Source: Paeniroseomonas aquatica
GTDB taxonomy: Bacteria; Pseudomonadota; Alphaproteobacteria; Acetobacterales; Acetobacteraceae
Length of the DNA stretch: 64,000 bases
Direction: 5' to 3'
NCBI RefSeq assembly: GCF_030409335.1
Contig: NZ_JAUFPN010000180.1
Location: 1-64,000 of the forward strand
The stretch's first letter is position 1. Each line of letters starts with the position of its first letter. A model generated the notes under the pieces. It saw only the letters and a program-made list of their open reading frames with translations. It searched no databases and had not been told where the DNA came from. A program made the position numbers and the translations under genes. Below, one piece after another: positions 34,909 to 43,194 of the stretch.

Positions 34909-36081
34909 TCAGACCCTTTCCAGAACGACGGTTGCGCTGCCATGCCGGGTGCCGAGTAGCCCGCCCGTGCCATGCGCCAGCGCCAGGGTGCAGCCGGGCA
35001 CCTGGACCTTGGGATGGGCCTCGCCGCGGAGCTGGCGGACCGCCTCGATCACCTTGGTCATGCCGCCGCGGTTCGCCGGATGGTTGTTGCAGAGCCCGCC
35101 GCCATCGGTGTTGAAGGGCAGCTTGCCGACGCCCGAGATCAGGTTGCCGTCGGAGACGAACTTGCCGCCCTGGCCCTTCTCGCAGAAGCCGAGGTCTTCC
35201 AGCTGCATCAGCACGGTGATGGTGAAGCTGTCGTAGATGCTGGCATATTGGATGTCGCTCGGCTTGACGCCGGCCTCCTCGAAGGCGCGCGGGCCGGAAT
35301 AGCGGGCGCCGGAGAAGGTCAGGTCGGTATAGCCGGCATTCTGGTTCTTGGTCGCCTCGCCGGCGCCCTTCACCTTCACCAGCGGCCGCTTCAGCGACTT
35401 GGCGATCTCCGGCGTGGTGACGATCAGCGCGCCGCCGCCATCCGAGATGACGCAGCAGTCGAGGCGGTGCAGCGGGTCGGAGACCATCGGGGAGTTGATG
35501 ACATCCTCGACGGTGACGACCTTCCGCAGCATCGCATGCTCGTTCCACTGGGCATGGTGGCTGGCGGCCACCTTGATCCAGGCGAGCTGCTCGCTGGTGG
35601 TGCCGAACTCATGCATGTGCCGCATGGCACAGAGCGCATAGGCATTGGCGACGGTCCGGCCATAGGCCATCTCGAAGGGATCGTCCGGGACATTGGCGCC
35701 CCAGGTGCGCGGCGAGGTGCCGGTCGCCATCGCCTCGGCCCGCGGCCGGCCGGCCAGGGTGATCAGCGCGATGCTGCACTTGCCCAGCGCGATCGCCTCG
35801 GCAGCATGGCCGACGTGCATGACATAGCTGCTGCCGCCGACATCCGAACTGTCGAGGTGCTTCAGCTTGGTGAAGCCGAGATAGTCGGCCATGTTCAGCG
35901 GTCCGAGGCCGGGGGCGGCGCCGGTGCAAAAATAGCCATCGATGTCGTCGTGGCTCAGCCCGGCATCCTGCAGCGCGCCATAGGCGACCTCGGCATGCAG
36001 CTGGGCGACGGATGCGTTGTCGGCCTTGCGTGTCGGGTGCTCATAGGCCCCGACGATATAGGCCTTGCCGTTGATGCTCAT
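34909..36081 (-). CDS. SCP2-type thiolase-like protein without the usual active-site cysteine
   Basis: 390 residues. SCP2-thiolase/Ltp2-type layout: VAYGALQDAGLSHDDIDGYF, GGSSYVMHVGHAAEAIALGKCSIALI, IYDSFTITVLMQLEDLGFCEKGQGG, NTDGGGLCNNHPANRGGMTK and HGTGG near the C-terminus. The nucleophilic Cys of true thiolases (N-terminal third) is replaced by Ser in GGSSY. Cys-less members paired with DUF35 proteins are known as retro-aldolases (Ltp2 with ChsH2 in steroid side-chain degradation). A retro-aldol or claisen-type function on an acyl-CoA is therefore possible. It is the first gene of the pair, with a plausible promoter just upstream. Confidence 0.85.
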   Translation of the reverse strand: MSINGKAYIVGAYEHPTRKADNASVAQLHAEVAYGALQDAGLSHDDIDGYFCTGAAPGLGPLNMADYLGFTKLKHLDSSDVGGSSYVMHVGHAAEAIALGKCSIALITLAGRPRAEAMATGTSPRTWGANVPDDPFEMAYGRTVANAYALCAMRHMHEFGTTSEQLAWIKVAASHHAQWNEHAMLRKVVTVEDVINSPMVSDPLHRLDCCVISDGGGALIVTTPEIAKSLKRPLVKVKGAGEATKNQNAGYTDLTFSGARYSGPRAFEEAGVKPSDIQYASIYDSFTITVLMQLEDLGFCEKGQGGKFVSDGNLISGVGKLPFNTDGGGLCNNHPANRGGMTKVIEAVRQLRGEAHPKVQVPGCTLALAHGTGGLLGTRHGSATVVLERV

Positions 36082-36106
36082 GGGGCTGGGCGCCCTCCCT
36101 CTCGAT

Positions 36107-36134
36107 TAGATAGCAAGCGAAGGGTTAAGCCAAG
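36107..36134 (-). promoter_or_regulatory. Possible sigma70-type promoter of the thiolase-like gene
   Basis: Minus strand: TTGGCT (36134-36129), 16-nt spacer, TATCTA (36112-36107), about 26 nt before ATG 36081. The region is AT-rich in an otherwise GC-rich window. Visual match only. Confidence 0.35.
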
Positions 36135-36160
36135 CCGCCCCGCAGTCAAGCCGGGGGCGG
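36135..36160 (-). terminator. Terminator of the amino-acid ABC transporter operon
   Basis: Stem CCGCCCC/GGGGCGG (7 bp) with a 12-nt loop, immediately after the ATPase gene stop at 36162 on the minus strand; the tail continues CTTGGCTTAACCCTT. Confidence 0.55.
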
Positions 36161-36161
36161 G

Positions 36162-36893
36162 CTATTTCAGCCCGCCGCCCAGGAACTGGCGCAGCTCCGG
36201 CGTCTCCGGCGCGGAGAAGATCCGCTCGGAGGGGCCCTGCTCCCAGATGCGGCCCTGGTGCATGAAGACGGTGGTGGTGGCGACCCGCCGGGCGAAGGCC
36301 ATCTCGTGCGTGACCAGCAGCATGGTCATGCCGTGCAGGGCCAGCCGCTCCATGGTCTGCAGCACCTCCCCGGTCAGCTCGGGGTCGAGCGCGCTGGTCA
36401 CCTCGTCGAACAGCATCACCTTGGGCTGCATCGCCAGCGACCGGGCGATGGCGACCCGCTGCTGCTGGCCGCCCGAGAGGTTGTCCGGCCAGGCCTCGAA
36501 GCGCTCGGCCAGGCCGACCTCGGCCAGCGCCGCCTCGGCCCGGCGGCGCGCTTCCGCCTTGCCGACGCCGAGCACCACGCGCGGCGCCAGCATGATGTTC
36601 TCGCCGACCTTCAGGTGCGGAAAGAGGTTGTAGCTCTGGAAGACGATGCCGACGTCCTTGCGGAGGTCGCGCAAACCCTTGGCCGAGGCATCGAGGCCAT
36701 GCCCCGCCACCTCGATCCGCCCGGCCTGGATCTGCTCCAGCCCGTTGATGCAGCGCAGCAGCGTGGACTTGCCGGAGCCGCTGCGGCCGATGATGGCGAT
36801 GACCTGACCGCCCTCGACCGTGAGGTCGATGCCCTTGAGCACTTCCACCGCGCCGAAGCGCTTGTGGACGCCCTCAACCCGTACGACCGGCAT
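36162..36893 (-). CDS. Polar amino-acid ABC transporter, ATP-binding protein
   Basis: 243 residues. Walker A IGRSGSGKSTLLR, Q-loop QSYNLFPHL, signature LSGGQQQRVAIARSLA, Walker B VMLFDEVTSALDPEL and H-loop LVTHEMAFA identify the GlnQ/HisP-like ATPase. It powers the two permeases encoded just upstream on the same strand and overlaps the nearer one by 20 nt. Confidence 0.93.
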   Translation of the reverse strand: MPVVRVEGVHKRFGAVEVLKGIDLTVEGGQVIAIIGRSGSGKSTLLRCINGLEQIQAGRIEVAGHGLDASAKGLRDLRKDVGIVFQSYNLFPHLKVGENIMLAPRVVLGVGKAEARRRAEAALAEVGLAERFEAWPDNLSGGQQQRVAIARSLAMQPKVMLFDEVTSALDPELTGEVLQTMERLALHGMTMLLVTHEMAFARRVATTTVFMHQGRIWEQGPSERIFSAPETPELRQFLGGGLK

Positions 36894-37530
36894 TGAGCTT
36901 TCCTTCCAGGCGCCGGGCCAGCAGAGAGATCGGCCAGCAGATCATGAAGTAGATCAGCGCCACCGTGCCGAAGACCTTGAAGGGCTGGAAGGTGGCGTTG
37001 TTGATGAGGTTGCCGGCCCGCGCCAGCTCGACCACGCCGATGATCGAGACGATGGAGGTGTTCTTCACCAGCTGCACGATGAAGCCGACGGTCGGCGGCA
37101 CCGCGATGCGCATCGCCTGCGGCAGCACGACGTAGCGGTACTGCTGCGCCCGCGACATGGCCAGCGCCGCCGAGGCCTCCCACTGCTGCCAGGCGACGGA
37201 CTGGATCGCGCCGCGCCAGATCTCGCCGAGGTAGCCGCTGGCATAGATCGCCATGGAGACCGAGGCGGCGAAAACCGGGGGCATGTCGAAGCCGGCCAGC
37301 GACAGACCGTAGTAGGAGAGGAACAGCAGCATCAGCACCGGGATGCCCTGGATCATGCCGATCCAGCCCGCCGCCAGCGCCCGCACCGGAGCCAGGCGCG
37401 AAGCCCGGGCAATGGCGACGACGAAGCCCAGAACCCCGCCCAGCAGCAGCGCCAGCACGGTCAGCAGCAGGGTCCAGCGCGCCGAGGCCAGGATGAACAG
37501 GAATTCGGACTGGGAGAATTCGCGGATCAT
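36874..37530 (-). CDS. Polar amino-acid ABC transporter permease
   Basis: 218 residues, about five membrane segments, with the EAA-loop type sequence GYLGEIWRGAIQSVAWQQWEASAALAMSRAQQYRYVVLPQAMRIAVPP that contacts the ATPase. GlnP/HisQ-like. Overlaps the second permease gene by 4 nt and the ATPase gene by 20 nt. Confidence 0.92.
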   Translation of the reverse strand: MIREFSQSEFLFILASARWTLLLTVLALLLGGVLGFVVAIARASRLAPVRALAAGWIGMIQGIPVLMLLFLSYYGLSLAGFDMPPVFAASVSMAIYASGYLGEIWRGAIQSVAWQQWEASAALAMSRAQQYRYVVLPQAMRIAVPPTVGFIVQLVKNTSIVSIIGVVELARAGNLINNATFQPFKVFGTVALIYFMICWPISLLARRLEGKLNAGRTG

Positions 37531-38225
37531 CGGCTGGCCTGGGTCCGCAGCCGGCCGAGCCCCGAGCCCTTGGGGAACATCACCGCGCCCAGCACCGCGA
37601 GCAAGCCACGCATCACCAGCGCCAGGCCGAGGTAGATCAGGGTGACGGTGATATAGACCTCAAAACTGCGAAACGTGTCGCTCTCGACATTGGCCGCCGT
37701 CGCCGAGAGTTCCTGCACCGAGATGAAGGAACAGACCGAGGTCGAGAGCATCATCAGCACGAACTGGCTGGACAGCGCCGGCCAGACCCGGGCGATGGCG
37801 GGGGCGATGACGACGTAGCGGAAGACCTGCCAGCGGGTCATGGCCAGCGACAGCCCGGCCTCGATCTGGCTGCGGTGCACGCTCTCGATCCCGGCGCGGA
37901 CGATCTCGGTGGAATAGGCGCCGAGGTTCAGGATGATGGCCGAGAGCGCCGCCTGCTCCGCGGTCAGCCGCACGCCGATGGAGGGCAGGCCGAAGAAGAT
38001 GATCAGCAGCTGCACCAGGAAGGGCGTGTTCCGCACCAGCTCGACATAGGCATCCACCGGCCAGCGCAGCGCCGGCGGCGAGAGGCCGCGCAGCATGGCC
38101 AGCAGGATGCCGAGCAGCGCGCCGAACAGGATGCCGATGCCCGAGAGCTGCAGGGTCAGCAGCGCGCCTTCGAGCAAGACGTCGCTGCGGGCGAAGACCG
38201 GGGCGAACTGGAACTGGAAACCCAC
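37527..38225 (-). CDS. Polar amino-acid ABC transporter permease
   Basis: 232 residues from GTG 38225. The EAA-loop-like GAYSTEIVRAGIESVHRSQIEAGLSLAMTRWQVFRYVVIAPAIARVWPAL marks it as the partner GlnP/HisM-type permease. It lies 4 nt after the binding-protein stop and overlaps the other permease by 4 nt (ATGA). Confidence 0.92.
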   Translation of the reverse strand: MGFQFQFAPVFARSDVLLEGALLTLQLSGIGILFGALLGILLAMLRGLSPPALRWPVDAYVELVRNTPFLVQLLIIFFGLPSIGVRLTAEQAALSAIILNLGAYSTEIVRAGIESVHRSQIEAGLSLAMTRWQVFRYVVIAPAIARVWPALSSQFVLMMLSTSVCSFISVQELSATAANVESDTFRSFEVYITVTLIYLGLALVMRGLLAVLGAVMFPKGSGLGRLRTQASR

Positions 38226-38229
38226 GCCC

Positions 38230-39042
38230 TCAGAAGACCGGCAGGTCGGCCGGGATCGGGCTGCCGGTCCACTTTTGCGCGATGTCGTCCAGCTCGCCGC
38301 TGGTCTTCATGAAGTAGATGGTGTTCTGCAGCCACTGCCGCAGCTCGAACTGGTCCTTGCGGGTGGTCATGCAATTCGGCTGGTTGAACAGGTGGAACTT
38401 GCTCTCGATGCCGGCCTCGGGGCGGGTCTTGGCGATGTCGCCGCCGATGGTGTCGGGGATGCCGATGGCATCCACCTGGCCGACGATCAGCGCCTGGGCG
38501 CTGGTCGCGTCATCCTCGAAGCGCACCACGTTGGTCCCGCGCGGGGCGCGGCGCAGCAGCGCCTGTTCCTGCGGCGTGCCGCGCGGCACGCCGACGCGCT
38601 TGCCGGCCAGGTCCTCGATCTTGCCGATGGTGCTGTCCTTCTTGGCCATCACCACCATGCGGAAGGCGCTGTAGGGCATGGTGAACATCACCGCCCGGGC
38701 GCGCTCCGGCGTGGCGCCGAGCGTGGCACAGAGGAAATCGACCCGCCCGGCCTCGAGCGCCGGAATGCGCGACGGCGGGGTGAGGGAGGAGATCTCGGCC
38801 GGCACGCCCAGGTACTTGGCCAGCAGGTTGGCGACATCGATGTCGTAGCCGACCGGCGTGCCCTGGGCATCGACCATGCCGAAGGGCGGCGCGCCGGTGA
38901 CGACGCCGATGCGGGCCTTGCCGCGCTTGACGATATCCGCTGTCGTGATCGGCCCGGCCTGCTGCGCCTGGGCCCCCCGCGTCAGGACGGCGAGGCCCGG
39001 CAGGGCGGCGGCGGCGGTGAACAGGCCGAGGCGCGAGATCAT
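38230..39042 (-). CDS. Polar amino-acid ABC transporter periplasmic binding protein
   Basis: 270 residues. A Sec signal peptide ends near AQAQQ (about residue 27). The mature part is a family 3 solute-binding protein: GKARIGVVTGAPPFGMVDAQGTPVGYDIDVANLLAKYLG, RVDFLCATLGATPERARAVMFTMPYSAFRMVV and DLAGKRVGVPRGTPQEQAL. The conserved Arg/Asp pair for the amino-acid backbone is not obvious, so the ligand may be an amino acid, opine or sugar acid. It follows an SDR gene by 35 nt. Confidence 0.92.
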   Translation of the reverse strand: MISRLGLFTAAAALPGLAVLTRGAQAQQAGPITTADIVKRGKARIGVVTGAPPFGMVDAQGTPVGYDIDVANLLAKYLGVPAEISSLTPPSRIPALEAGRVDFLCATLGATPERARAVMFTMPYSAFRMVVMAKKDSTIGKIEDLAGKRVGVPRGTPQEQALLRRAPRGTNVVRFEDDATSAQALIVGQVDAIGIPDTIGGDIAKTRPEAGIESKFHLFNQPNCMTTRKDQFELRQWLQNTIYFMKTSGELDDIAQKWTGSPIPADLPVF

Positions 39043-39077
39043 TCGTGTTTCCCCCTAAAGGATTGCTCTTGGCGCGG

Positions 39078-39845
39078 TCAGACCACGCTTGTCAGCCCGC
39101 CGTCAACATAGAGCAAATGACCATTTACATAGGTTGATGCCTCGGAGGCGAGGAAGATCGCCGCGCCGACCAATTCGGGCAGTTCCCCCCAGCGCCCGGC
39201 CGGGGTGCGCTTGCAGAGCCAGTCGTTGAAGGCTGTGTCGGCCTGCAGCGGCGCGGTCAGCTCGGTGCTGAAGTAGCCCGGCGCTATGCCATTGGCCTGG
39301 ATGCCGTGCTGCGCCCAGTCGGCGCACATCGCCTTGGTCAGCATCCCGAGCGCGCCCTTGGTCGCGGTATAGGGGCCGGTGCCGGGGCGGCCGAGCATGC
39401 TCATCACCGAACAGGTATTGATGATCTTGCCGCGGCGGCGGGGAATCATCCGCTGCGCCACGGCGCGGGCGCAGAAGAAGGCGCTGTTCAGGTTGGTGGC
39501 GATGACCGTGTTCCAGGTCTCGACCGGCATCTGGTCCAGCGGCCCCCGCAAGTTCACCCCGGCATTGTTGAAAAGGATGTCGATCGGCCCGATCTCCGCC
39601 TCGATCCGGGCGACGCCGGCCTCGACCGCCGCCGGGTCGGTGACGTCGAAGCTGGCGATGTCCACGGTGAGCCCGGCTGCCCGCAGGCCGGTAGCCGCCG
39701 CCTCCAGCTTGGCCGCGTCGCGCCCGTTCAGCACCACCGCTGCCCCGGCCTCGGCCACGCCGCGGGCCAGCGCCAGGCCGATCCCCTGGCTCGATCCGGT
39801 GACGAGGGCCCGCCTTCCGGTCAGGTCGAATAGCTTGAGCGACAT
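39078..39845 (-). CDS. SDR-family oxidoreductase, gluconate 5-dehydrogenase-like
   Basis: 255 residues. Classical SDR: cofactor motif TGSSQGIGLALA, NNAGVN, catalytic Ser in CSVMSM, YTATK (Tyr-x-x-x-Lys), and C-terminal NGHLLYVDGGLTSVV. The sequence looks like IdnO/gluconate 5-dehydrogenase members that interconvert 5-ketogluconate and gluconate. It leads the minus-strand ABC transporter operon and diverges from the 2-hydroxyacid and L-idonate dehydrogenase genes, consistent with a sugar-acid role (inference). Confidence 0.88.
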   Translation of the reverse strand: MSLKLFDLTGRRALVTGSSQGIGLALARGVAEAGAAVVLNGRDAAKLEAAATGLRAAGLTVDIASFDVTDPAAVEAGVARIEAEIGPIDILFNNAGVNLRGPLDQMPVETWNTVIATNLNSAFFCARAVAQRMIPRRRGKIINTCSVMSMLGRPGTGPYTATKGALGMLTKAMCADWAQHGIQANGIAPGYFSTELTAPLQADTAFNDWLCKRTPAGRWGELPELVGAAIFLASEASTYVNGHLLYVDGGLTSVV

Positions 39846-39892
39846 GCATCCATCCCCTAACAGCAGCCGCGAGATGAGCAGGGGAGGGGCGC

Positions 39893-40840
39893 TTGGACAA
39901 GCCGAAGGTTCTGGTCATGGGCATCCTGCCGGATTGGGACCTGCAGCCCATGGCCACCGATTTCGACCTCTGCCTGCTGTATGAGGCGGCCGACGAGGCC
40001 GCCTTCCTGGCGGAACACGCCCCGGAGATCCGCGCCATCGTCACCAAGGGCGAGATCGGCGCCTCCGCCGCGCTGATGGACCGGCTGCCGAGGCTGGAGA
40101 TCGTCGCCTGCTACGGCGTCGGCGTGGACGCCATCGACCGGCCCTATTGCGCCGCCCGCGGCCTGCCCGTGACCAATACCCCGGACGTGCTGACCGAGGA
40201 TGTCGCCGACCTCGCCCTCGGCCTGCTGCTGGCCGCGGCGCGGCGCATCCCGGCGGCCGATGCCTGGGTCCGGGACGGCTCCTGGGTGGCGCAGGGCTCC
40301 ATGCCGCTGACCTCCCGGGTCTGGGGCAAGCGCCTCGGCATCGTGGGTCTCGGCCGCATCGGCCGCGCGGTGGCCCAGCGGGCGGAGGGTTTCGGCATGG
40401 CCATCGCCTATAGCGGCCGCACCCCGCAGGACGACGTGCCCTATGGCTTTCACGCGACCCCGGCCTCGCTGGCGGCCAATGTCGATATCCTGGTCTGCTG
40501 CGCCATGGGCGGGCCGACCACCCAGGGCCTGATCGACCGCGCCGCCCTCGAGGCACTGCCCGCGGGCGCCATCTTCGTCAACGTCAGCCGCGGCTCGGTG
40601 GTGGACGAGCCGGCACTGCTCGAGGCGCTGCGCTCCCGCCGGATCGCCGCCGCCGGGCTCGATGTCTTCTGGAACGAGCCGGCCATCGACCCCGAATTCG
40701 CCACCTTCCCCCACGTCGTGCTCGCTCCGCATGCCGCCAGCGGCACCGAGGAGACCCGGCGTGCGATGGGCCTGTTGATGCGGGACAATCTCGCGGCACA
40801 CTTCGCCGGCCGGCCGCTGCCGACGGAGATCAGGCCATGA
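39893..40840 (+). CDS. D-isomer 2-hydroxyacid dehydrogenase
   Basis: 315 residues from TTG 39893, which has a strong GGGGAGGGG site; the only nearby ATG (39874) is out of frame. NAD-binding GLGRIGRAVAQRAEGFGM, catalytic Arg in NVSRGSVVDEPALLEAL, Glu in VFWNEPAIDPEF and His in LAPHAASGT are all present. It reduces 2-keto acids such as hydroxypyruvate, glyoxylate or 2-ketogluconate. It overlaps the L-idonate dehydrogenase-like start by 4 nt. Confidence 0.9.
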   Translation: MDKPKVLVMGILPDWDLQPMATDFDLCLLYEAADEAAFLAEHAPEIRAIVTKGEIGASAALMDRLPRLEIVACYGVGVDAIDRPYCAARGLPVTNTPDVLTEDVADLALGLLLAAARRIPAADAWVRDGSWVAQGSMPLTSRVWGKRLGIVGLGRIGRAVAQRAEGFGMAIAYSGRTPQDDVPYGFHATPASLAANVDILVCCAMGGPTTQGLIDRAALEALPAGAIFVNVSRGSVVDEPALLEALRSRRIAAAGLDVFWNEPAIDPEFATFPHVVLAPHAASGTEETRRAMGLLMRDNLAAHFAGRPLPTEIRP

Positions 40841-41868
40841 AGTCCATTGTCATCCACGCCCCGAAGGACCTGCGCGTCGAGGACCACCCGGAAGCCAGCC
40901 CCGGCCCCGGCCAGATCCGCATCCGCATCAAGGCCGGCGGCATCTGCGGCTCCGACCTGCACTACTACCTGCACGGCGGCTTCGGCGCGGTCCGGCTGCG
41001 GGAGCCGATGGTGCTGGGGCACGAGATCGCGGGCCTGGTGGATGCGCTGGGGGAGGGGGTCTCGGGCCTGGCGCTCGGCCAGCCGGTCGCGGTCAATCCC
41101 AGCCTGCCCTGCGGCGCCTGCAGGCAGTGCCTGGCCGGGCGGCCCAACCACTGCCTCGACATGCGCTTCTACGGCAGCGCGATGCGGCTGCCCCACGTCC
41201 AGGGCGGCTTCTCGGAATCCTTGGTCTGCGAGGCGGCCCGCGCCGTGCCGCTGCCCGAGGGCATGACGCCCGAGCTCGCCGCCTTCGCCGAGCCGCTCTC
41301 GGTCTGCCTGCATGCCGCCCGCCAGGCCGGGCCGCTGCTCGGCGCCCGCGTGCTGGTCACCGGCGCCGGGCCGATCGGCAACCTCGCCATCGCCGTCGCC
41401 CGCCATGCCGGGGCGCGGGAGATCGTGGTGAGCGACCTGCACTCCACCCCGCTGCTGACCGCCCGCCGGATGGGCGCCGACCGCACCCATTCGCTCACCG
41501 AGGATGCCGATGCGCTGCTGCCCTACGGGCTCGACAAGGGGCATTTCGACGTGGTCTTCGAGGCCTCCGGCAGCGGCGCGGCACTGGGCGCCGCCATCCA
41601 TGCGGCGCGGCCCCAGGCGACAATCGTCCAGCTCGGCCTCGGCGGCGACGTCAGCCTGCCGCTGTCCTCGCTCGTGGCGAAGGAGATCACCCTGCGCGGC
41701 ACCTTCCGCTTCCACGCGGAATTCGCCCTGGCGGTCGAGGTGCTGGCCCGCGGCGGGATCGACCCGACCCCGCTGCTGACGGCGACCATGCCGGCCGCCG
41801 AGGCGGTCGCCGCCTTCGAACTGGCGGCCGACCGTGGCCGGGCGATGAAGGTGCAGCTCGCCTTCTGA
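40837..41868 (+). CDS. L-idonate 5-dehydrogenase-like zinc alcohol dehydrogenase
   Basis: 343 residues. Catalytic zinc site CGSDLHYYLHGGFGAVRLREPMVLGHEIAG (Cys, His, Glu), structural zinc CGACRQCLAGRPNHC, and Rossmann VLVTGAGPIGNLAIAVARHAGA. HYYLHGGFGAVRLREPMVLGHE is typical of L-idonate 5-dehydrogenase (IdnD). It oxidises L-idonate to 5-ketogluconate, which an IdnO-like SDR (39078) could reduce to gluconate. Confidence 0.9.
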   Translation: MKSIVIHAPKDLRVEDHPEASPGPGQIRIRIKAGGICGSDLHYYLHGGFGAVRLREPMVLGHEIAGLVDALGEGVSGLALGQPVAVNPSLPCGACRQCLAGRPNHCLDMRFYGSAMRLPHVQGGFSESLVCEAARAVPLPEGMTPELAAFAEPLSVCLHAARQAGPLLGARVLVTGAGPIGNLAIAVARHAGAREIVVSDLHSTPLLTARRMGADRTHSLTEDADALLPYGLDKGHFDVVFEASGSGAALGAAIHAARPQATIVQLGLGGDVSLPLSSLVAKEITLRGTFRFHAEFALAVEVLARGGIDPTPLLTATMPAAEAVAAFELAADRGRAMKVQLAF

Positions 41869-41916
41869 CCCCGGCGCGGCTGGACGCGGCCGCGGTCCGT
41901 TGCGTACACCAGCGGG

Positions 41917-43194
41917 ATGACCATCCCCCCCGCTGTCCGCGCCCATGCCGGGCTGATCCTCGCCGATACCATCGGCGCCATCATCGCCGGCCATGCCCAG
42001 CCGGAGGTCCAGGCCATCGCCGCCCGCCACGCCACCGGCGGCGTCCCGCTGCTCGGCAGCCGGCTGGCCGCGCCGCCGCCGATGGCCGCCTTCATCACCG
42101 GCCTCGCCGGCACCGCCTGCGAGCTCGACGAGGGCAACTACCCCGCCGGCGGCCATCCCGCGATCCATGCCATCGCCCCGGCCCTCGCCGAGGCCGCCGC
42201 CGGCGATGCGACCGGCGAGGCGCTGCTCACCGCCGTCGTCGCCGGCTACGAGGCCGGTGCGCGCGTCGGCCATGCCATGGCGCTGCGCCCGGCCGCGCAT
42301 CCGCACGGCACCTGGGGCGTCATCGGCGCCGCGGCCGCGGTTGCCAGCCTGCGCGGCCATGACGCCGCCCGGACCCTGGGTGCGCTGGAGGTGGCGGCAA
42401 GCCTCGGCCTCGCCACCAGCGCCACCGCCTCGCTGCGCGGCGGCTCGGTCCGCAATGCCTATGCCGGCGCCGCGGCGCAGAACGGGCTGCTCGCGGTCGA
42501 TCTCGCCGAGGCCGGCATCACCGGCGAGCCCGGCGGCATCGCCGTGGTCTTCGGCCAGGTCGTCGGCAGCGCCTTCGATGCCGCGCGCTACCAGGCCTCC
42601 GCCGGCCGCTGGTTCATCCTCGAGAGCTTCCTGAAGCAGGCGAGCTGCTGCCGCGAGACCCAGGGCGCGCTGGAAGCCATCGAGCTGCTGCTGGCCGAGG
42701 CCCCGATCGACCCGGCGGCCATCGCCGGCATCGAGGTCGCCACCTTCGCCTCCGCCGCGACGCTCGCCGAGACCGCGCCGGCCGCGCCCATCGCCGGCCG
42801 CTTCTCCATCCCCTTCACGGTCGCCACCCGCATCATCGCCGGCCATGCCTGGATCGAGGCCTTCGGCCCGGCCGCCATCGCCGACCCCGCCACACGGGCG
42901 CTGGCCGCCAAGGTCAGGGTGGTCGAGGACCCCGGCTACACCGCCCGCCAGCCGGCGGACCGGCTCTGCCGCCTCACCCTCCGCCTCGCCGACGGCAGCC
43001 GGCGCGAGCGGATCGTCCGCGGCACTCCCGGCGACCCCGACCGGCCGCTGCCGGAGACGGCGATGCGGGAGAAATTCCGCCGCAGCGTCGTGCCGGTCCT
43101 CGGCGAGCGCTGGGCCGGTCTCTGGGACATGGCCCGCGCACCCGATCGCCTTGCCCGGACGGCGGCGCTGTTCGACGCCTGCCGCCCCGGCTAG
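41917..43194 (+). CDS. MmgE/PrpD family protein
   Basis: 425 residues. The N-terminal helical domain starts VRAHAGLILADTIGAIIAGHAQPEVQAIAARH; FITGLAGTACELDEGNYPAGGHPAIHAIAPALA and HPHGTWGVIGAAAAVASL are characteristic (2-methylcitrate dehydratase, cis-aconitate decarboxylase, iminodisuccinate epimerase family). The exact reaction cannot be told. Its TAG stop and the TAG of the minus-strand neighbour lie in the same CTAG. Confidence 0.87.
   Translation: MTIPPAVRAHAGLILADTIGAIIAGHAQPEVQAIAARHATGGVPLLGSRLAAPPPMAAFITGLAGTACELDEGNYPAGGHPAIHAIAPALAEAAAGDATGEALLTAVVAGYEAGARVGHAMALRPAAHPHGTWGVIGAAAAVASLRGHDAARTLGALEVAASLGLATSATASLRGGSVRNAYAGAAAQNGLLAVDLAEAGITGEPGGIAVVFGQVVGSAFDAARYQASAGRWFILESFLKQASCCRETQGALEAIELLLAEAPIDPAAIAGIEVATFASAATLAETAPAAPIAGRFSIPFTVATRIIAGHAWIEAFGPAAIADPATRALAAKVRVVEDPGYTARQPADRLCRLTLRLADGSRRERIVRGTPGDPDRPLPETAMREKFRRSVVPVLGERWAGLWDMARAPDRLARTAALFDACRPG

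Noticed and set aside
40450-42846. Minus-strand open frame of 798 codons
   Set aside because: Antisense of idnD-like and PrpD-like genes; composition is that of a shadow frame.
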